From NCBI GenBank assembly GCA_937944885.1, contig CALFBB010000003.1, positions 1-64,000 on the forward strand: a stretch of DNA of 64,000 nt, in the 5' to 3' direction. Positions 1 to 9,907 of the stretch are shown here, piece after piece. A model generated the notes under the pieces. The model saw only the letters and a list, made by a program, of their open reading frames with translations. It had not been told where the DNA came from and searched no databases. The DNA is from an uncultured cyanobacterium (GTDB lineage: Bacteria > Cyanobacteriota > Cyanobacteriia > Thermostichales > Thermostichaceae). Position 1 is the stretch's first letter; each line of letters opens with the position of its first letter. Position numbers and translations under genes: made by a program.

Positions 1-142
1 CAGGTTCAGTTGTACCTTGCCAAGCAGGTCTCATGTTTGCCAAGGCCTCCAGAAGTCTTTTCTGGCGGGCAATAGTGCCATACTTGATTAGAAGAGTTGT
101 GTCACATCCGCCCCTAACTAGCGAACGACGCTTCCCGTCCAT
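1..142 (-). CDS. Possible partial ORF running off the left edge (MDGKRRSLVRGGCDTTLLIKYGTIARQKRLLEALANMRPAWQGTTEP...)
   Basis: Open reading frame read by eye on the minus strand from an ATG at 142 to the window edge; no family recognised. Confidence 0.3.
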   Translation of the reverse strand, partial: MDGKRRSLVRGGCDTTLLIKYGTIARQKRLLEALANMRPAWQGTTEP

Positions 143-452
143 TCGTAGGATGCGCGGCGGCGTTGCTCAAAGACACAAAAATCAATGACACAAAAAATCC
201 TTGCCCTGTTTTCTCTAGCTTGATCTTCAGCGTAAATTGATTTAAGTAGAGGAATACCGGCAGGAACGAGTTGGGTCGCTGAAACCCCGCTTTATTGCCA
301 TCGAGTTGCTGCTGGGATCCCTGCCTGACAGGGTTGCCAAAGGCTGTAGCATTTCCGAAGAGGACAGAGATGCGATAAGATCAACTGGCCCAACATAGGG
401 TGGGTCATCACTCCCAAGCTTCCTTGCCGATCAACCCATCGGGGCAATCCAT

Positions 453-525
453 GCTGATGTAGCTCAGTTGGTAGAGCAGCTCACTCGTAATGAGCAGGTC
501 GTCGGTTCGAGTCCGATCATCAGCT
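453..525 (+). tRNA. tRNA-Thr (anticodon CGT)
   Basis: Cloverleaf readable: acceptor GCTGATG/CATCAGC, D-arm TAGCTCAGTTGGTAGAGCA, anticodon loop CTCGTAA, T-arm GGTTCGAGTCC. Confidence 0.93.
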
Positions 526-627
526 TTCTGACCCTACGCCCTTGGGTATCTGAGAACTGGGCTTGACCACAGGGATCAGGATCAACCCAACCTACCCTGT
601 CAGATGTTAGGCTAGGATTCTTCTGGA

Positions 628-1848
628 TTGGGTGCTTGCTCTGCTGGCCCTATGACTGTCCCCCTACCTGTTGCAGGAGCTCCACACACCCTAACCCAGC
701 CTGGCTGGCCGGAAGCGGTTTATCTACACATTCCCTTTTGTCGTCAGCGCTGTTACTACTGTGATTTTGCAACCGGTTTAGGCACCCAAGATCTGATCGA
801 AACCTATGTGCAAATGCTTTGTCGGGAAATCAGCAACCCCGCCCGCTACTCGCATTTGTCTGGAGAGCCTAACCCTTTGACCAGCATTTTTTTCGGTGGT
901 GGCACACCTTCTCTCCTGACAGTCGAGCAAGTGGAACGAATCTTACACACTTTGCAGGAGAGGCTCCCCTTTCATCCTCAGTGCGAGATTTCCTTGGAGG
1001 CCAATCCCGGCACCCTTACTCCAGCTCAATTGTCGGGTTATCGAGCTTTGGGCATTAACCGTATAAGCCTAGGGGTACAAGCTTTTCAAGCGGAGTTGCT
1101 GGCTGTTTGTGGTCGCTTACATGGGGTAGAAGAGGTCTATGAAGCTCTTCACGATCTGCGGGCTGCAGGGTTCAATAATTTTAATCTGGATTTAATTTTT
1201 GGTCTACCTCATCAAACATTGGAACATTGGCAGGAGTCCTTGCAAGCTCTGTTGGAAATTTACCCTACCCACGTCTCTCTCTATGACTTAACCCTTGAAT
1301 CCGGCACTAGGTTTGGCAGGCTCTACCGACCGGGAGATGCACCTTTACCTTCTGAAGAAACTACGGTTGAAATGTACCTGATGGCACGAGAGCTGCTCAC
1401 TCAAGCAGGTTATATTCACTATGAAATTTCTAACTTTGCCCACCCTAAATTTCAATGTCGCCACAATCGTGTCTATTGGGAAAATCGACCTTACTTCGGT
1501 TTTGGCATGGGATCGGTTGGTTATGAAGCGGGCCGGCGCATCCAACAGCCTAAAACCCTTTATGCTTACTTTGAGCAGGTGAAAGCCGGGATCCACCCTT
1601 TACCTCCTAAAACCACGCCAGAGGAAGCTTGGATGGATACTCTCATGTTGGGGTTAAGGCTTCAAGAAGGTCTGGATCTCGCCAGTTTACAAGCCAGCTT
1701 TGGTGAGGGGAAGGTCAAGCAAGCCTTGGATAGGCTGGATCCCTACTTTAAGAAGGGGTGGGCCAGTTGTGAAGGAGGTCAGCTACGACTGAACCCACCC
1801 GATGGATGGCTGTTTTCCAATGAGATTCTCAAGGATTTATTCGATTAG
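628..1848 (+). CDS. hemW: Radical SAM coproporphyrinogen III oxidase-like / heme chaperone HemW
   Basis: YLHIPFCRQRCYYCDF radical SAM CxxxCxxC motif, FFGGGTPSLL, NRISLGVQAF. Confidence 0.88.
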   Translation: MGACSAGPMTVPLPVAGAPHTLTQPGWPEAVYLHIPFCRQRCYYCDFATGLGTQDLIETYVQMLCREISNPARYSHLSGEPNPLTSIFFGGGTPSLLTVEQVERILHTLQERLPFHPQCEISLEANPGTLTPAQLSGYRALGINRISLGVQAFQAELLAVCGRLHGVEEVYEALHDLRAAGFNNFNLDLIFGLPHQTLEHWQESLQALLEIYPTHVSLYDLTLESGTRFGRLYRPGDAPLPSEETTVEMYLMARELLTQAGYIHYEISNFAHPKFQCRHNRVYWENRPYFGFGMGSVGYEAGRRIQQPKTLYAYFEQVKAGIHPLPPKTTPEEAWMDTLMLGLRLQEGLDLASLQASFGEGKVKQALDRLDPYFKKGWASCEGGQLRLNPPDGWLFSNEILKDLFD

Positions 1849-1934
1849 ACCCGAAGTGATTCAGGTGGCTCACTCAATTGCTTGGCTCAAAGGGAATAAG
1901 CTTAGGCTCTGCCCCCTCCCAAAATCGGCGTCCC

Positions 1935-2426
1935 TCAGCGGTAATTCACAAATTGCAGCGCCACCGGGTAGTCCTGCTGTTTGAGCATCTGGATGACCGC
2001 TTGCAGATCATCTTTATCCTTGGCCGAGACCCGGATCAAATCCCCCTGAATGGAAGGCTGCACCTTTTTGAAAGTATCCCGGATTTGCTTGGAGATCTGT
2101 TTGGCGAGGGCGGCATCAATGCCTTTCTTGAGCCGCACAACTTGGCGAACTCGGTTGCCACTGGCGCTTTCCGGAGCCTGAAAATCAAAGATCTTGAGGG
2201 ATAAACCCCGTTTGGCGGCTTTAGTGCAGAGAATATCTTGAATCGAGCTGAGGGCCATCTCGCTGGCAGTGGTAATGGTCAGGGATCCCTCGCCTAGCTC
2301 GATCTGTGTTTGCGTATCCTTCAGATCATAGCGCTGTTTGATCTCCCGCTGGGCTTGATCCACAGCGTTGACCAATTCCTGACGATCAAAATCGCTGACA
2401 ATATCAAATGAATAGGTGGAGGCCAT
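1935..2426 (-). CDS. YajQ family nucleotide-binding protein
   Basis: [38 protein letters not shown]...; strong YajQ family match. Confidence 0.9.
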   Translation of the reverse strand: MASTYSFDIVSDFDRQELVNAVDQAQREIKQRYDLKDTQTQIELGEGSLTITTASEMALSSIQDILCTKAAKRGLSLKIFDFQAPESASGNRVRQVVRLKKGIDAALAKQISKQIRDTFKKVQPSIQGDLIRVSAKDKDDLQAVIQMLKQQDYPVALQFVNYR

Positions 2427-2543
2427 AAGACTGATTCTGACTGCCGTTCAGTATCATAAGCCCTAGCTCTGACAAAGGGATCCCTTGCTTCCTGAGAAGC
2501 TAGAACAGAGGGAAAGCCATCAGCAAACCTGCGGAGAAGAGTT

Positions 2544-3377
2544 ATGGCCGATGTTGTTTTGATTACAGGAGCTTCCGAGGGTATTGGCAGAGCTACAGCC
2601 TTTACCTTTGCCCGCCAGGGTTATCGGTTATCCTTGGCTGCCCGCACCCCAGAAACCTTGAGGCAAACGGCCATTGACCTGGAGCAAAGCCTGAATGCAG
2701 AAGTGCTGGCCGTACCCACCGACGTTACCCAACCTGAGCAGGTGGAGAGCTGGGTGGCCAAAACCCTAGAGCGCTACGGCCGCATTGATTGCCTGATCAA
2801 CAATGCAGGTATCTGCATGAGCGGCTCTTTCCTGCAAACCACCCCAGAGCATTGGCAGCAGCTGATGGCGGTTAACTTCTGGGGCTACATTCACACGATT
2901 CGGGCTGTGCTCCCCGATATGCTGAAGCGTAAGCGGGGACAGATTGTCAATGTCGGATCCATGGGTGGAAAAATGCCCTTGCCCAACATGAGTGCCTACT
3001 GTGCCAGCAAATACGCAGTTAGTGGATTGACAGAGGCACTACGTTTAGAACTCCAACCCCAAGGGATCCAGGTGATCGGTGTTCATCCAGGTATTGTCAA
3101 CAGCAGTTTTCTCAAACGTGCCCTTTTTCTGGATGAGCTACACCCTGAAGCTGCTAGCCAGGATGCCCTCGCTGCTGATGGCTCAGCCAGAGAGCAAATG
3201 GAACAGGCGCTCCAAGGCTTCTGGGTCAGTCAGCCGGAGGAAGTTGCCACGGCTATCTGGGAGGCTGTTCGAGAGTCTAAGTCAGAGGTGGTGGTGGGTA
3301 TGGCCCGCTGGGCGGTAGGAGCCTATACCCTTTTCCCTGGCTGGGTTGGCCCGATACTGCAAGGTGCACCCAGATAG
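2544..3377 (+). CDS. Short-chain dehydrogenase/reductase
   Basis: TGASEGIGRA, NNAG, YCASK SDR motifs. Confidence 0.9.
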   Translation: MADVVLITGASEGIGRATAFTFARQGYRLSLAARTPETLRQTAIDLEQSLNAEVLAVPTDVTQPEQVESWVAKTLERYGRIDCLINNAGICMSGSFLQTTPEHWQQLMAVNFWGYIHTIRAVLPDMLKRKRGQIVNVGSMGGKMPLPNMSAYCASKYAVSGLTEALRLELQPQGIQVIGVHPGIVNSSFLKRALFLDELHPEAASQDALAADGSAREQMEQALQGFWVSQPEEVATAIWEAVRESKSEVVVGMARWAVGAYTLFPGWVGPILQGAPR

Positions 3378-3542
3378 ACTCCAGGTAGCCCACTGTTTGG
3401 TAGGCTGCAGAAGCAGCGATGAGAAAAGAGAGGGTAAAGTTTAGGTATAGTGTGATGCATGGGTAGATAGCTCAGTCTAAAATTGTTTCCAGGCTCAGGG
3501 GAGCGCACTTGTTTTTGAGCTCCCTTTCTAACGGGTTGGGTT

Positions 3543-3935
3543 TTGGATACTGGCACCTACAGCGGAACTATGGTTGATCCTGTGCCTTCTTCCTCTAGCA
3601 CCTATCAGCACATCTTGGTTGTGGAAGACCGGGATGGTCGCCGTAGCCAAGTCTTGAGCTCCGCGAAATACTTCATTGGTCGCGATTTGGCTAACGATAT
3701 TTGCCTTAATTCCCAGTTTGCCTCCCGCTACCACGCCATGCTCCTGCGTGTTCCAGCTGATCGAGAGGGGGAGTATTGCTACCGCATCCTGGATGGAGAT
3801 TTGGAGGGGAAACCTAGCACCAATGGTTTACTGATCAACGGACAAAAGATCACGACTCATCAGCTTAAGCCAGGAGATGTCATCACCTTTGGCCCTGATG
3901 CCAAAGCAATCTATCAGGTTACTCAGTCCTCCTAG
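3543..3935 (+). CDS. FHA domain protein
   Basis: FIGRDLANDICLNSQFASRYHAML...STNGLLINGQKI FHA signature. Confidence 0.82.
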   Translation: MDTGTYSGTMVDPVPSSSSTYQHILVVEDRDGRRSQVLSSAKYFIGRDLANDICLNSQFASRYHAMLLRVPADREGEYCYRILDGDLEGKPSTNGLLINGQKITTHQLKPGDVITFGPDAKAIYQVTQSS

Positions 3936-5262
3936 GCTCCCCTTCCGGGCCAGAGGCGAGATGCCTGAGTATCAGCAGCAGCAAAGCCAGTACCAAGGCC
4001 ACTTCTGACACCAAGGTGGCTGAAGCTGCCCCCCGCCAGTCCCAAATGGGGATCCAGAACCCATTCAACAGACCGTTTAGCCCCAGGGCCAGCAGTTGTA
4101 GATGACTACGGGGTTTCTGTAGGCCTGCCCCCGTCAGCACATGGGAAAGCAGCAGGTGGATCCCTTCTAGCAAAATCACCGGGCTGAGCCAGCGCAGGAT
4201 CAAGGCCGTTTCTTGGTAAGCGGATCCCAAGACCCAAGGGATCCCGTAGGATGCCAGCGCTAATCCCAGGCTGGCTAAGCTGCCGTACCCCAGTACCCAA
4301 GGGGAAAGTTGCCAGGCGTAGTTGCAGCTGTGCTGCAGCCCTTTTTGTCCCTGCCGACAGATCTCGGCAAAGTGGCTGGTGAGCAGAGCAATCATCGGTG
4401 TCTGGGAAAAATTAATCAAACGATAGGCAGCGCCATAAAGACCTGCTGCTGTTGCCGAGGCCAGGCGGGGCAAGAGCAACTTATCCAAGTCAGTGAAGGT
4501 CTTAACCGCCGCCAACCCGACGGCAAAATCCCAACCTGCTATTAGCCGCTCCCGCAGATCTTGCCAGTTGAAGGGGCTAGCTGGGTTCACGACTGGCTGA
4601 GTCCAGCGCCTCGTACCCCAAGCGGTGAGCAGCAGCACAGCCAACACCATCAACCCGTACAACACAGACCATTGGTCCAGGGATCCCCACCCCAAGGCCA
4701 CGGCTATCAACACAGCACTGACTCGGCCCATAGCCATACCGGTATCGATCAGGGCCACATCGGCAATTTGTTCCCGTGCGATTAGCAGACCCTTTTGCAC
4801 CTCTTGCACACCGATAAAGAGCAGATCCGCCAGCAGGAGCAAACCAACCACCGGCGCCGGAGTCCCTGCCAGCCAAAAGCTCAAGAGCGGCCACAAGAAC
4901 AGGGCGATGCCCCCACAACCCAAGCTGGCCAGCCACAGACTAGGACCAGCTGCATCTACAGCAGTAGAGAGCCTGGGGGATCCCGGCAGATCACCCTCCT
5001 GTCGGCTCAACCGCTGAATCAACAGCTCTGACTGCCCGAAATAGCCGAAGGGAGCAGCAAGGTTGCTGCAGGCCAAGATGGCAGAAAATACTCCAAAAGA
5101 TTCCGGTCCCAATAGCCGTGCCAAAACAATGAAATAGGTGCCCGACAACCCCAGGCGCAACCCATTGCCCACCATGAGCCAGGCGGCCTGCCGGAGCCGC
5201 CGTTGTTGTTCAGCCTTGGCTTCTTCCCTTATCTTTGCAATCGGATCAGCTTGCCGAGCCAT
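3919..5262 (-). CDS. Polysaccharide biosynthesis flippase-like membrane protein (MATE/MOP superfamily)
   Basis: Multi-TM, FIVLARLLGPESFGVFSAILACSNL; start trimmed to internal Met. Confidence 0.75.
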   Translation of the reverse strand: MARQADPIAKIREEAKAEQQRRLRQAAWLMVGNGLRLGLSGTYFIVLARLLGPESFGVFSAILACSNLAAPFGYFGQSELLIQRLSRQEGDLPGSPRLSTAVDAAGPSLWLASLGCGGIALFLWPLLSFWLAGTPAPVVGLLLLADLLFIGVQEVQKGLLIAREQIADVALIDTGMAMGRVSAVLIAVALGWGSLDQWSVLYGLMVLAVLLLTAWGTRRWTQPVVNPASPFNWQDLRERLIAGWDFAVGLAAVKTFTDLDKLLLPRLASATAAGLYGAAYRLINFSQTPMIALLTSHFAEICRQGQKGLQHSCNYAWQLSPWVLGYGSLASLGLALASYGIPWVLGSAYQETALILRWLSPVILLEGIHLLLSHVLTGAGLQKPRSHLQLLALGLNGLLNGFWIPIWDWRGAASATLVSEVALVLALLLLILRHLASGPEGEPRRTE

Positions 5263-5360
5263 AGTGTCCCTGGAGAACCCTACCGAGAGCAACCCTGTTG
5301 AGACGGCCTGCCCAGGGATCCAGTACTGTTGGTGTATGGTTGTGCCCTTGACCAAGTCTC

Positions 5361-7226
5361 ATGGCCAAACTTTACCCTGTCGACAACCGGAAAACCTTGT
5401 CTTCTCCCCATTCCAGCCCTCGTACCTCCCACCGGGTTATTCCTGCTTTACCCCGGCAGACTAGCACCCCCCATTGGCAGGGATCCCCGCCCGCCAAAAC
5501 CGTCGGCCAGAGTTATCGAGCCATTGTGCTGCTGGTGTTGAGCAGCCTATTGATTTTGGCAGGTTTGGGATCCCGGTTGGCCTACATTCAGCTGGTGCAA
5601 ACCCAGTATTACCGCCAGTTGGCCGATACCAACCGCATCCGACTGTTGCCGCAACCACCAGAACGAGGCCGCATCCTCGATCGCAATGGGGTGCTATTGG
5701 CAGGCAGCCAATTGTCCCACTCCGTCTTTCTCTGGCCCCTGGCCCAATCACAGCAACGTTGGCAGGAGATGATCCCAAAGCTGGCCCAGTACCTGCAAAT
5801 TGCCCCAGAAGAGATCACCCAAAAGCTGGAACAAGCCGGCTATCGCTCTCCCTTTCCGGTTCGGGTTTTGCGCAACGCCAGCCCCCAGGTGATCACTCAA
5901 CTGGAGGAAATGAGCCGCGAACTGCCGGGAGTAATGGTGGAAGCAGAAACAGTACGGCTTTATCCGCATGGGGATTTGGCGGCCCATTTGCTTGGCTACA
6001 CCGGCGAGATCCCGCAAGAACAACTGCAAGCCAATCCCGACTATCGGCTGGGGGATATTGTCGGTTTGATGGGGGCAGAGGAATTGTTTGAAGCCCATCT
6101 GCGCGGCCAATGGGGGGGGCGGCAGATGGAGGTGGACGCCATGGGAGAAGTCCTGCGGGTGCTAGGAGAACAGGCCCCCCAACCAGGGAAAACGCTACAA
6201 CTGACCCTGGATGTGCGCCTGCAGCAGGTAGCTGAGCAAGCGCTAGACAAGCGCAAAGGGGCGGTTATTGCCATGGATCCCCGCGATGGGTCGATCTTGG
6301 CTATGGCCAGTTATCCCACCTTTGATCCCAACCTGTTTTCCAGTCGCATCACCCAAGCTCAATGGGACGCTCTCCAGCAGCAGGACTTTCCCTTTCTCAA
6401 TCGCGGTATGCGTGCTTATCCTCCCGCTAGCACCTACAAGATCATCACCACCGCTGCTGGTATTGAGTCGGGGATCTTTCCCCCGGATACCGTGCTGCAA
6501 ACGGCTCCCTATATCCAGGTAGGGGGCTGGCGCTTCTGGGATTGGAACCGGGCCGGATTTGGACGGCTGAATTACCGACAGGCAATGGCCTACAGCAGTG
6601 ACACCTTCTTCTATCAGATTGCCCTTGGCACCAAAGCCGCTCCCCTGCAGGAATGGTCGCGCCGATTTGGGCTGGGGCAACCGACCGGAATCGGGCTAAA
6701 GGGAGAGTCTCTAGGTTTGGTTCCCGATGCTGATTGGAAGCAGCGGCACTGGCGCGAACCCTGGTATGTAGGAGATACCGTGAACATGTCCATTGGTCAG
6801 GGATTTGTGACAACTACTCCCTTGCAAATGGCAGTGGTTACGGCGGCGGTGGCCAATGGCGGTTGGCGGGTACGCCCCCTACTCTCCCGGCAGGTGATCC
6901 CCGATAGTCCGGTACCCCTGCGGCAGTCGGTGGGCCTTTCTGCGGCAACACTGCAAATTTTGCAGCAGGGACTGCGGGACGTAGTGGTCTACGGCACCGG
7001 CGGCAATGCCAACTTAGGGTCAGGCTTTCCCCCAACGGCGGGCAAAACCGGCACGGCAGAAGACCCGCCGCGACGCTCCCATGCTTGGTATGTCGGCTAT
7101 GCTCCCTATGACCAACCGGAGCTGGTAGTCGTGGTGTTCTTGGAAAATAGCGGTGGAGGTGGTGGGGCGCGGGCAGCACCGGTCTTTCGAGAGGTCATGC
7201 GGGCCTACTTCCAGCTGCAGTCCTGA
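5361..7226 (+). CDS. mrdA: Penicillin-binding protein 2 (transpeptidase)
   Basis: PBP dimer domain, PPASTYKI (SxxK), YSSDTFFYQ (SxD), GKTGTAE (KTG). Confidence 0.9.
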   Translation: MAKLYPVDNRKTLSSPHSSPRTSHRVIPALPRQTSTPHWQGSPPAKTVGQSYRAIVLLVLSSLLILAGLGSRLAYIQLVQTQYYRQLADTNRIRLLPQPPERGRILDRNGVLLAGSQLSHSVFLWPLAQSQQRWQEMIPKLAQYLQIAPEEITQKLEQAGYRSPFPVRVLRNASPQVITQLEEMSRELPGVMVEAETVRLYPHGDLAAHLLGYTGEIPQEQLQANPDYRLGDIVGLMGAEELFEAHLRGQWGGRQMEVDAMGEVLRVLGEQAPQPGKTLQLTLDVRLQQVAEQALDKRKGAVIAMDPRDGSILAMASYPTFDPNLFSSRITQAQWDALQQQDFPFLNRGMRAYPPASTYKIITTAAGIESGIFPPDTVLQTAPYIQVGGWRFWDWNRAGFGRLNYRQAMAYSSDTFFYQIALGTKAAPLQEWSRRFGLGQPTGIGLKGESLGLVPDADWKQRHWREPWYVGDTVNMSIGQGFVTTTPLQMAVVTAAVANGGWRVRPLLSRQVIPDSPVPLRQSVGLSAATLQILQQGLRDVVVYGTGGNANLGSGFPPTAGKTGTAEDPPRRSHAWYVGYAPYDQPELVVVVFLENSGGGGGARAAPVFREVMRAYFQLQS

Positions 7227-7516
7227 TTCTGCTGCTTTGCAGCTATCTGGGAAGGTGACTCAGTATAAAAGTTTTCCAAGACCGACTCTCTTTTGGTCAA
7301 AGGTACCTTAAAATCTCTCGAAAACCCGCTTCCCAAAGGGCTTCTGCCCTAAGCTTAGCTGTAGAATGTGTCAGTGATTTGGAGCCGAACTGCTACACTG
7401 CGTGCAGAGCAGGCTCCGTTCCCACCCACCGATAGCGCCAGCCTGCTGCAAGGCAAGGGGCTTTGCGTTGTCGGGAGGGCACTTCAACCCTATTGCCTAA
7501 TCATGAGGAGATCAGG

Positions 7517-7822
7517 ATGAACAAGGCAGAACTTGTTGATGCCGTCGCTCATCGCGCCAATGTGACCAAGAAAGAAGCTGATGCTGTCATTTCGGCGGCA
7601 CTGGAGATTATCGTTGAAGAGGTTGCCTCCCGCGATGAAAGTGGTGAGCCAAAAGGGAAGGTGACCCTGGTGGGCTTCGGTTCCTTTGAGGCTCGTAAGC
7701 GCAAAGAACGGGAAGGCCGCAACCCAAAAACCAATCAGAAAATGGTGATCCCAGAAAGCATCGTCCCTGCTTTTACTGCAGGCAAGTCCTTCCGCGATGC
7801 AGTAGCAGGCATAAAGTCTTGA
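7517..7822 (+). CDS. HU family DNA-binding protein
   Basis: MNKAELVDAVAHRANVTKKEADAVISA...GFGSFEARKRKEREGRNPKT. Confidence 0.93.
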   Translation: MNKAELVDAVAHRANVTKKEADAVISAALEIIVEEVASRDESGEPKGKVTLVGFGSFEARKRKEREGRNPKTNQKMVIPESIVPAFTAGKSFRDAVAGIKS

Positions 7823-7919
7823 GCTGGCTACGCAAGCTGTGGCCCACCATTCAATTCGGCGTAACCTGGAGAGTCATCATTGGTGTTACTGGGCAGGTTA
7901 GATCCGCTTAGGGATCCCT

Positions 7920-9080
7920 TTGTCAGGCATGTTTTGGCCTCAGCATGGTGGCAATCGGGCTTGGGGAGCAGCCGTTGCTGGCTGTTCTCCTGCTGATATT
8001 CTTGATTTCTCAGCTAGTTTGAACCCACTTGGGCCACCCCAGTCGGTCTTACAGGCTCTGGGTAGGGCTTTATCTGAACCGGATCCGGTTGCTATCAGCC
8101 GCTATCCTGACCCTGAGTATTGGCGGCTACGTACCCGTCTGGCTCAGTATTGGGCTGTGGATCCGGAGTGGATTTTTGTGGGCAATGGAGCAGCAGAGTT
8201 GCTGACCTGGGCGGCGCGGGATGCGCAGGGGCGGGAGGTATGGCTGCCTAAGCCTGCTTTCGGTGAGTATGAGCGGGCGCTGCAGGCAGCGGGTGCAATC
8301 ATTAAGCCGTTGGGTGGGGAGAATAGCGGGGGATCCCCTATGCCTTCGGTGGAACAGATACCGCCCTCCGGACGAGGCAACCGGATTCTCTGGCTGAACA
8401 ATCCCCACAACCCCAGCGGCAGATTAATTCCACGCCAGGAGATTCTGGCACTGCTGCCCCAGTTTCAACAGGTAATGGTGGATGAAGCCTTTATGGATTT
8501 TCTACCTGGGGATGATCCTCAGGATCACTGCAAAGGTGAGATAGAAAAAGGTGAGATAGAAACAGAACCCTCCAGTAGCCAAACCCTGATCCCCCACTTG
8601 GCAGCCCATCCCAACACAGTCGTGATTCGTTCCTTAACCAAGTTTTATACATTGCCAGGGCTGCGTATCGGCTTTGCGGTAGGACACCCCGACCACTGGC
8701 GGCGTTGGCAACGCTGGCGGGATCCCTGGAGTGTCAATGGCTTGGCAGCAGTAGCAGCGGAGGCGGCCTTAGCGGATGAATCGTTTCGTCGGCGGACCTT
8801 GGCCTGGTTACCCGTAGCCCGAGAACACCTGCGCAAGGGTTTACAAGCGCTCCCAGGTTGGGATCCCTGGCCCAGTCAAGCCAATTTTGTGTTGGTTCGT
8901 TGTCCAGGTTCGGCAACCCAAATCCAACGGGCCCTTCTGCAACGGCATCGTATCCTGGTGCGGGACTGCCTCAGTTTCTCAGAGTTGGGGGATCATTACT
9001 TGCGCATTAGCCTACGTACCCTGCCCGAGCAAGAACAGTTGCTATCCGCCTGTCGGGAAATCCTGGACAATAGCGATTGA
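7920..9080 (+). CDS. cobD: Threonine-phosphate decarboxylase-like / HisC-type PLP aminotransferase
   Basis: HGGNRAW...DFSASLNPLGPP; SLTKFYTLPGLRIGF PLP lysine motif. Confidence 0.8.
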   Translation: MSGMFWPQHGGNRAWGAAVAGCSPADILDFSASLNPLGPPQSVLQALGRALSEPDPVAISRYPDPEYWRLRTRLAQYWAVDPEWIFVGNGAAELLTWAARDAQGREVWLPKPAFGEYERALQAAGAIIKPLGGENSGGSPMPSVEQIPPSGRGNRILWLNNPHNPSGRLIPRQEILALLPQFQQVMVDEAFMDFLPGDDPQDHCKGEIEKGEIETEPSSSQTLIPHLAAHPNTVVIRSLTKFYTLPGLRIGFAVGHPDHWRRWQRWRDPWSVNGLAAVAAEAALADESFRRRTLAWLPVAREHLRKGLQALPGWDPWPSQANFVLVRCPGSATQIQRALLQRHRILVRDCLSFSELGDHYLRISLRTLPEQEQLLSACREILDNSD

Positions 9081-9109
9081 GTCCCAAACCTTCTCAGCAA
9101 GGCATGCCC

Positions 9110-9736
9110 ATGAGTGAAGTGGTGGCCGCTTGGCCTGAATGTCGGGCCGCAATTGTGCGGGGGGTAGCCCATTACAACGATCTGGACTTGCTTAGGGCCT
9201 TTCAGCAGCAGCCGGAGGTGGCCCGCTATTTCATCAGCCTTTTTTGTCGTTACTGTAGTTGGGTGGATGGCGTGATTGCCCAGCAGGTGCCACCGGCGCA
9301 GCAAGCCGCTTGTCGAGAGCAGGTGTGGTTGCGGCTTTACTCACGGCTGCAACGCTTGGATGCCGACAGCCTCCTGGGTGGGGATCCGGAGCCTACTCTC
9401 AAGTTTTGGCTGGCAGAACAAACCCGCGAGCTGGTGCAATCTCTGGGGGGCACGGCTATGCAGGCAGTAGCCAAGCAGAGCCAACCCCATCTTTCCCCGG
9501 CCTTGGCCTGTTACCTGACCAGCGGGCTGGAAACCTTGCCGGGGGATATGCGCTTCATTTTGCTGTTGCGGGATTGCTTTGGCTGGTCACCTGCCCAGAT
9601 TGCTGCCCAGCTCAAAGCAGACGGATATTTCTTGGCCCCAGAAGATGTGGATGCCATTGTGGTTTCGGCTCGCCAGATCCTGTTTCAGTACTTGCCGGCA
9701 GATGTCCGCACCCTCTACCTTGCGTCAAAGCCCTAG
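9110..9736 (+). CDS. Conserved hypothetical, possibly sigma-factor-like region-4 fold
   Basis: Long ORF; LLLRDCFGWSPAQIAAQLKADGYFLAPEDVDAIVVSARQILFQYLP resembles sigma region 4 HTH. Confidence 0.6.
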   Translation: MSEVVAAWPECRAAIVRGVAHYNDLDLLRAFQQQPEVARYFISLFCRYCSWVDGVIAQQVPPAQQAACREQVWLRLYSRLQRLDADSLLGGDPEPTLKFWLAEQTRELVQSLGGTAMQAVAKQSQPHLSPALACYLTSGLETLPGDMRFILLLRDCFGWSPAQIAAQLKADGYFLAPEDVDAIVVSARQILFQYLPADVRTLYLASKP

Positions 9737-9907
9737 AGCAGAGAGGGGGTTCTGTGGCATGGTGATAGAGTAACCATTCACTGCTGCTCAGTTCTCCTGC
9801 TAAGCTAGTTGCGGTTGCATCCGAAGATTGAGTAGAGATCCGAGTACCGATTTTGCCGACCTCTGGATCGATCCATTTGCAATCTATTTGTCAAGCATGG
9901 GCCGTCT

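Noticed and set aside
5461-6813. Several overlapping ORFs on both strands within mrdA
   Set aside because: GC-rich coding shadow of PBP2; none has recognisable domains.
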